Source of the DNA: Halarcobacter mediterraneus
GTDB taxonomy: Bacteria; Campylobacterota; Campylobacteria; Campylobacterales; Arcobacteraceae
Assembly: GCF_004116625.1 (NCBI RefSeq)
Contig: NZ_NXIE01000001.1
Coordinates: 62,001-126,000 of the forward strand
DNA: 64,000 nucleotides
Reading direction: 5' to 3'
Part shown: piece by piece, positions 60,507 to 64,000 of the stretch
Layout of the letters: the number at the start of each line of letters is the position of its first letter
Numbering within the stretch: the first letter of the stretch is position 1
Notes under the pieces: model-generated
What the model saw: the letters and a program-made list of their open reading frames with translations, nothing else
Told to the model about the DNA's origin: nothing
Database searches by the model: none
Position numbers and translations under genes: made by a program

Positions 60507-61285
60507 TATTTAAATGTTGTCCCACCATCAACAATTAGAGTATGTCCTGTAACCCATGATGCTTCTTTTGTACATAAGAAGTAGCAAGATTGTGCTAAGT
60601 CTTCAGGTTGGCCAATTCTATTTAAAGGAGAGTATTCAGCAGTTTTTGCTTTAACTTCTTCATAATTTGTAAATGCTTTAAGAGCATCTGTATCAATAGG
60701 ACCACCTGATACTGCATTTACTCTAATATTCATTTCTCCAAGTTCCGTTGCAGCATATCTAACCATAGCCTCTACAGCTGCTTTATTTGTTCCATGACCT
60801 GCATAATTTTCAATATATACTAAGTTCCCTGTTGAAGATAAAGAAACAATAGCTCCTCCTCCAACTTTTTCCATTCTTTTAGCTGCTTGTTGCGAACCAC
60901 ATACAAAGGCATTTACTGTTGCTGTATAGATATTATTTAATCCTCTTGGTTTTAGTTTCATAAACTTACCATAACCACCAACTACTGCTCTACCATAAAT
61001 CATAGCATTTGAAATAAAGAAATCAACTCTATCAAAATCTTTGTCAATTTCTAAAAATAGTTCTTTATATTTTTCTGGTTCAAGTATATTAAAAGGATAT
61101 GCCTTGCATTTTACTGCATACTTTTCTTCAATATCCTTACAAATATTTTCAGCAATTTCAGCATTTGAGTTATAAGTAAATGCTACATTAACACCATTAC
61201 TTGCAAATTTATAAACACACTCTTTTCCAATACCTTTTGTACCACCAGAAATTACTAAAGTTTTCCCCTTCATTTCATTACTCAT
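60506..61285 (-). CDS. SDR-family reductase, FabL-like enoyl-ACP reductase candidate
   Basis: A 259-residue short-chain dehydrogenase. The cofactor motif is SGGTKGIGKE. The active-site tyrosine and lysine are spaced YAGHGTNK (Tyr-x6-Lys), the spacing of FabL/FabI enoyl-ACP reductases instead of the usual Tyr-x3-Lys. The C-terminus GHTLIVDGGTTF is typical. Orthologues sit next to dapA in Campylobacter (the Cj0807 position). The substrate is not proven. Confidence 0.88.
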   Translation of the reverse strand: MSNEMKGKTLVISGGTKGIGKECVYKFASNGVNVAFTYNSNAEIAENICKDIEEKYAVKCKAYPFNILEPEKYKELFLEIDKDFDRVDFFISNAMIYGRAVVGGYGKFMKLKPRGLNNIYTATVNAFVCGSQQAAKRMEKVGGGAIVSLSSTGNLVYIENYAGHGTNKAAVEAMVRYAATELGEMNIRVNAVSGGPIDTDALKAFTNYEEVKAKTAEYSPLNRIGQPEDLAQSCYFLCTKEASWVTGHTLIVDGGTTFK

Positions 61286-62172
61286 TATTTAATTACCTCA
61301 TATTTTTCTAACGTTTTTTCTAATTTTTTCAAGTTTTCTGCACTTGGAGCAGTTAAAGGAAGTCTATATTCTAATGTATCTAATAATCCTGCAATATACA
61401 TAACTGCTTTAATTGGAATAGGATTACTTTCACAGAAAAGTACAGAATTTAAAGAGTACAATTCTTCATTTATTTTTTTTGCATTTGCAAAATCACCTTC
61501 TAAACAAGAATGAACAAGTTTTGATTTTAAATTAGGTAAAATATTTGCCGTAACTGAAATATTTCCTTTCCCTCCACTTGCTAGAATAGGGAAGTCAATG
61601 GCATCTTCTCCTGAAATAATAACTAATTCTTCTCTTTTTGATTGTAGTTCTACAATTTTTTCAATAGAACCACTTGCTTCTTTTACTGCATAAATATTTG
61701 CAACATCATCATAAAGTCTAATAATTGTATCTGTTTCAATTGCAACTGCTGTTCTTCCTGGAACATTATAAAGCATAAAAGGTATTTCAACTGATTGAGC
61801 AATTGCTTTATAATGTTGATATAAACCTTCTTGTGTAGGTTTATTATAATATGGTGTTACTGATAAAATCCCATTAGCTCCTACTGACTGAGCATGTTTT
61901 GCAATATCACAAGCTTCATGTGTAGCGTTTGAACCTGCACCTGCAATTACTTTTGCATTTGTACCTTTACATGTTGCAACAGCAACTTCTATACAATCTT
62001 TGTGTTCTTTATGAGATAAAGTTGCACTCTCTCCAGTTGTTCCCACAGGTACAACTACGTCTATACCTTGTTCTATTTGTCTTTTTATAAGTGCTTCATA
62101 TTTTTCTAAATCAACTTTTCCATTTTTAAATGGTGTAATTAATGCTGTCATTGCACCTGTCATAATATCCAT
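61285..62172 (-). CDS. dapA: 4-Hydroxy-tetrahydrodipicolinate synthase
   Basis: DapA (295 residues) condenses pyruvate and aspartate semialdehyde in the lysine/diaminopimelate pathway. The TIM-barrel motifs are [28 protein letters not shown], and the Schiff-base lysine in [12 protein letters not shown] (about residue 162), with SGEDAID following. It overlaps the reductase gene by one base. Confidence 0.97.
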   Translation of the reverse strand: MDIMTGAMTALITPFKNGKVDLEKYEALIKRQIEQGIDVVVPVGTTGESATLSHKEHKDCIEVAVATCKGTNAKVIAGAGSNATHEACDIAKHAQSVGANGILSVTPYYNKPTQEGLYQHYKAIAQSVEIPFMLYNVPGRTAVAIETDTIIRLYDDVANIYAVKEASGSIEKIVELQSKREELVIISGEDAIDFPILASGGKGNISVTANILPNLKSKLVHSCLEGDFANAKKINEELYSLNSVLFCESNPIPIKAVMYIAGLLDTLEYRLPLTAPSAENLKKLEKTLEKYEVIK

Positions 62173-62187
62173 ATAGTTTTCCCTTCT

Positions 62188-63450
62188 TTAATTTTTTTCT
62201 TTTTTTAATATTACTGTTGTAGAATTTTTTTTATTTAAATATTTCTTTGCAACTTTTCCAATATCTTCTTTTTTTAGTTTTTCGATATTTTTTTCATATT
62301 CAAAAAGAGGTTTAATATTTCCTCTTACAAAATAATTTCCATATAAAGATGCTACAGAACTTGAATTTTCAAGTGAAAAAATAAAATCAGCTTTTGTATT
62401 GATTTTTATTTTTTCAACTTCTTTTTTTGTAATCTTACCATTTTTTATATTTTTTATGATTTTATCAAATTCACTTTTCACATCTTTTGCTTTAATTCCC
62501 TCATTACAAACTGCAACAAATAAGAAAAGCCCTGGATCTGTAAGTTCTAAATTATATGCATAAACAGAGTTAACCATTCTTTTTTCATCTACTAATATTT
62601 TTTGTAGATATGAACTTTTTCCTGAGCTTAATAATTCACTTAATGCACTTAATGCCACTTGATCTTTATGTTCATAATTTGGAATATGGTATGCAACAGC
62701 TAACATCTCAACTTCACTATCTTTATAAATAGTAATATTCTTTTCACCATCTTGTTCTGGTTCAATTGTATGTATTGTTTGAGGTATCTCTTTTTTATTT
62801 GCTATTTTTGCAAAATATTTTTCACTTGCTTTAAAAACTTCTTCTTTTGATATATCTCCAGCAACTACAATAACTGCATTTTTTGGTTGATAATATGTAG
62901 AGTGAAAATCTCTTATATCCTCTATTGTCCAGTTTTTGATGTCTTGTGTAAATCCAATTGGAGTCCAGTGGTATGGATGATAAATATAAGCATTATTAAA
63001 TAATCTATATTGTAAATATCCCATTGGGTTATTATCTGTTCTCCATCTTCTTTCTTCTGCAACTACATCTCTTTCTGGTTGGAATTCTTCATCTTTTAAA
63101 GTTAAGTTTTCCATTAATTCTGCAAAAAGTTCTAAAGACTTTTCCATATTTTTAGAACTTGACTTAATAAAATATTTTGTGTAGTCAAAAGATGTTGAAG
63201 CATTATTAACTCCTCCAAATCCTTTAACTATTTCATCAAATTCTCCTGCTTTTAAACTTTTTGTAGATTTAAAGTTTAAATGTTCTAGCATATGGGCAAT
63301 ACCACTTTTACCCATAATTTCATTTCTACTTCCTACATTATAAAAAATATTTGTCGAGACAACATTAGAACCATTATCCATAGGAATAGCTACTATTTGT
63401 AAACCATTTTCTAATGTTTTTGTATGATATTTTAATAAACTATTAGCCAT
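62188..63450 (-). CDS. M16-family zinc peptidase
   Basis: A peptidase of about 420 residues. The inverted zinc motif GIAHMLEHLNFKS (HxxEH) with a distant glutamate in the AEERRWRTD block is typical of pitrilysin-like/PqqL-type peptidases. The second half is a catalytically inactive M16 domain. The frame is open to an ATG at 63522, but GGGAGATTT before the Met at 63450 (MANSLLKYH) is a far better ribosome site. Orthologue of the Campylobacter peptidase between pyrD and dapA. Confidence 0.9.
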   Translation of the reverse strand: MANSLLKYHTKTLENGLQIVAIPMDNGSNVVSTNIFYNVGSRNEIMGKSGIAHMLEHLNFKSTKSLKAGEFDEIVKGFGGVNNASTSFDYTKYFIKSSSKNMEKSLELFAELMENLTLKDEEFQPERDVVAEERRWRTDNNPMGYLQYRLFNNAYIYHPYHWTPIGFTQDIKNWTIEDIRDFHSTYYQPKNAVIVVAGDISKEEVFKASEKYFAKIANKKEIPQTIHTIEPEQDGEKNITIYKDSEVEMLAVAYHIPNYEHKDQVALSALSELLSSGKSSYLQKILVDEKRMVNSVYAYNLELTDPGLFLFVAVCNEGIKAKDVKSEFDKIIKNIKNGKITKKEVEKIKINTKADFIFSLENSSSVASLYGNYFVRGNIKPLFEYEKNIEKLKKEDIGKVAKKYLNKKNSTTVILKKEKN

Positions 63451-63536
63451 TAAATCTCCCATAAAAATTGTAAATAGTGAAAAATGAAAAATAAATATTT
63501 TTATAATTCTAGTTTTTGTCATTTTTCAAACCTTAA

Positions 63537-64000
63537 TTATTTTAAATCTGAACCTATTACTTCAGAAATATGATTATATCCATCTTTCTGCATAAGTTCT
63601 AAAATTTCTTCATTAATTTTCCTAATCATTGATGGACCTTCAAAAACAAGTCCTGAATAAGATTGAACTAATGAAGCACCAGCTTTTAACCTTCTATATG
63701 CTTCTTCTCCTGTTGAGATTCCTCCAACAGAAATAAGTGTTGTTTTACCATATAATTCTTTTGCAATTTCTTTAAATAGTTCATAAGATTTTTCAGTTAA
63801 ACAAGCTCCACTTAATCCTCCAAAATCTTGTGCATTTGGAACAAGAGAATAATCAATTGTTGTATTTGTCGCAATTATTCCAGCAGCTCCTGCATTTACT
63901 GCCGTTTTACAAAGCTCAATCGCAACATCTACTTCCATATCTGGAGCAATCTTAAGAAAAATTGGTTTATCAGTAAGTTCTTTTGCCATTGAAAATAGCT
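63537..64000 (-). CDS. pyrD: Dihydroorotate dehydrogenase (quinone), C-terminal part, cut by window edge
   Basis: The C-terminal part of class 2 PyrD, which oxidises dihydroorotate to orotate with quinone. The frame runs through the window edge and the Met near 63989 is internal. Conserved blocks are KPIFLKIAPDMEVD, AAGIIATNTTIDYS, GGLSGACLTEKSYELFKEI and LISVGGISTGEEAYRRLKAGASLVQ (abridged), containing the FMN phosphate-binding loop. Order pyrD-M16-SDR-dapA is as in Campylobacter. Confidence 0.93.
   Translation of the reverse strand, partial: LFSMAKELTDKPIFLKIAPDMEVDVAIELCKTAVNAGAAGIIATNTTIDYSLVPNAQDFGGLSGACLTEKSYELFKEIAKELYGKTTLISVGGISTGEEAYRRLKAGASLVQSYSGLVFEGPSMIRKINEEILELMQKDGYNHISEVIGSDLK

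Noticed and set aside
62209-62225. Another TTGTAGAATT match
   Set aside because: It lies within the M16 peptidase coding sequence, far from a promoter, and is best taken as chance.
63451-63522. Hydrophobic N-terminal extension of the M16 peptidase as a signal peptide
   Set aside because: It has no ribosome site, whereas GGGAGATTT precedes the Met at 63450. The hydrophobic run looks like translated AT-rich spacer.
1-64000. CRISPR arrays, prophage, rRNA or tRNA genes
   Set aside because: No regularly spaced repeats, no phage structural genes and no RNA gene signatures were seen on either strand.

Overview
The window is AT-rich (high-twenties percent G+C by eye), densely coded bacterial chromosome from a member of the Campylobacterota, most likely Arcobacter in the broad sense. 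The evidence is the gene set and order: an oorDABC 2-oxoglutarate:acceptor oxidoreductase operon, a long-form dapD, a pyrD / M16 peptidase / dapA / short-chain dehydrogenase run as in Campylobacter, a tetrameric-type voltage-gated channel, many TTG/GTG starts, and the codon bias. No tRNA, rRNA, CRISPR array, prophage or intact insertion sequence was seen. No gene-free stretch exceeds about 250 bases.

Layout. 1-4.7 kb: the 5' part of a chemoreceptor (cut by the window edge), a CitT-type dicarboxylate/citrate carrier, an orphan OmpR-type regulator, a DUF3817 membrane protein and a degenerate ISXO2/IS1595-like transposase. 4.8-8.4 kb: the [NiFe]-hydrogenase maturation operon hypBCDEA. 8.4-14.5 kb: an orphan amino-acid-type binding protein, a TerB-like protein, a coiled-coil/ZapA-like/pseudopilin/priA string, dapD and a cold-shock gene with a long leader. 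14.5-24.1 kb: aat, an AraC/GyrI regulator, an aminotransferase, a purine permease-phosphoribosyltransferase pair, a voltage-gated channel, and a divergent upp/uraA pyrimidine salvage pair. 24.3-28.6 kb: a REC-PAS-PAS-HD-GYP protein, a two-component pair and an unknown protein.

28.6-36.6 kb looks like an aldehyde-handling island. It has a YqhD-type NADPH aldehyde reductase/alcohol dehydrogenase, two AraC_N-type regulators (the YqhC family), a two-subunit Tat-exported molybdenum hydroxylase (IorAB/PaoABC-like), XdhC and a MocA-like cofactor cytidylyltransferase. Matching operator-like boxes (core TTGTAGAATT) lie before the reductase, at -43 and -64 from a predicted start, and between the second regulator and the molybdenum enzyme.

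37.7-40.7 kb holds rpe, trpF, an exonuclease, a SpoT-like HD hydrolase and a Gdx/SugE-type SMR transporter. 40.8-50.4 kb is a complete guanidine utilisation operon. A guanidine-I (ykkC) riboswitch precedes an ABC importer, the two DUF1989 carboxyguanidine deiminase subunits, a biotin-dependent guanidine/urea carboxylase and an allophanate hydrolase split into two genes. Together these should turn guanidine into ammonia and CO2.

50.4-53.3 kb (minus strand) is oorDABC. 53.4-56.6 kb holds an RNA methyltransferase-like protein, a cysteine-cluster protein, a TPR lipoprotein and trpC. 56.6-64 kb (minus strand) holds an unusual duplicated leucine-rich-repeat protein, a YggS-type PLP protein, rseP, pgsA, a FabL-like reductase, dapA, an M16 peptidase and the 3' part of pyrD. 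Many convergent gene pairs share one perfect hairpin as a bidirectional terminator.
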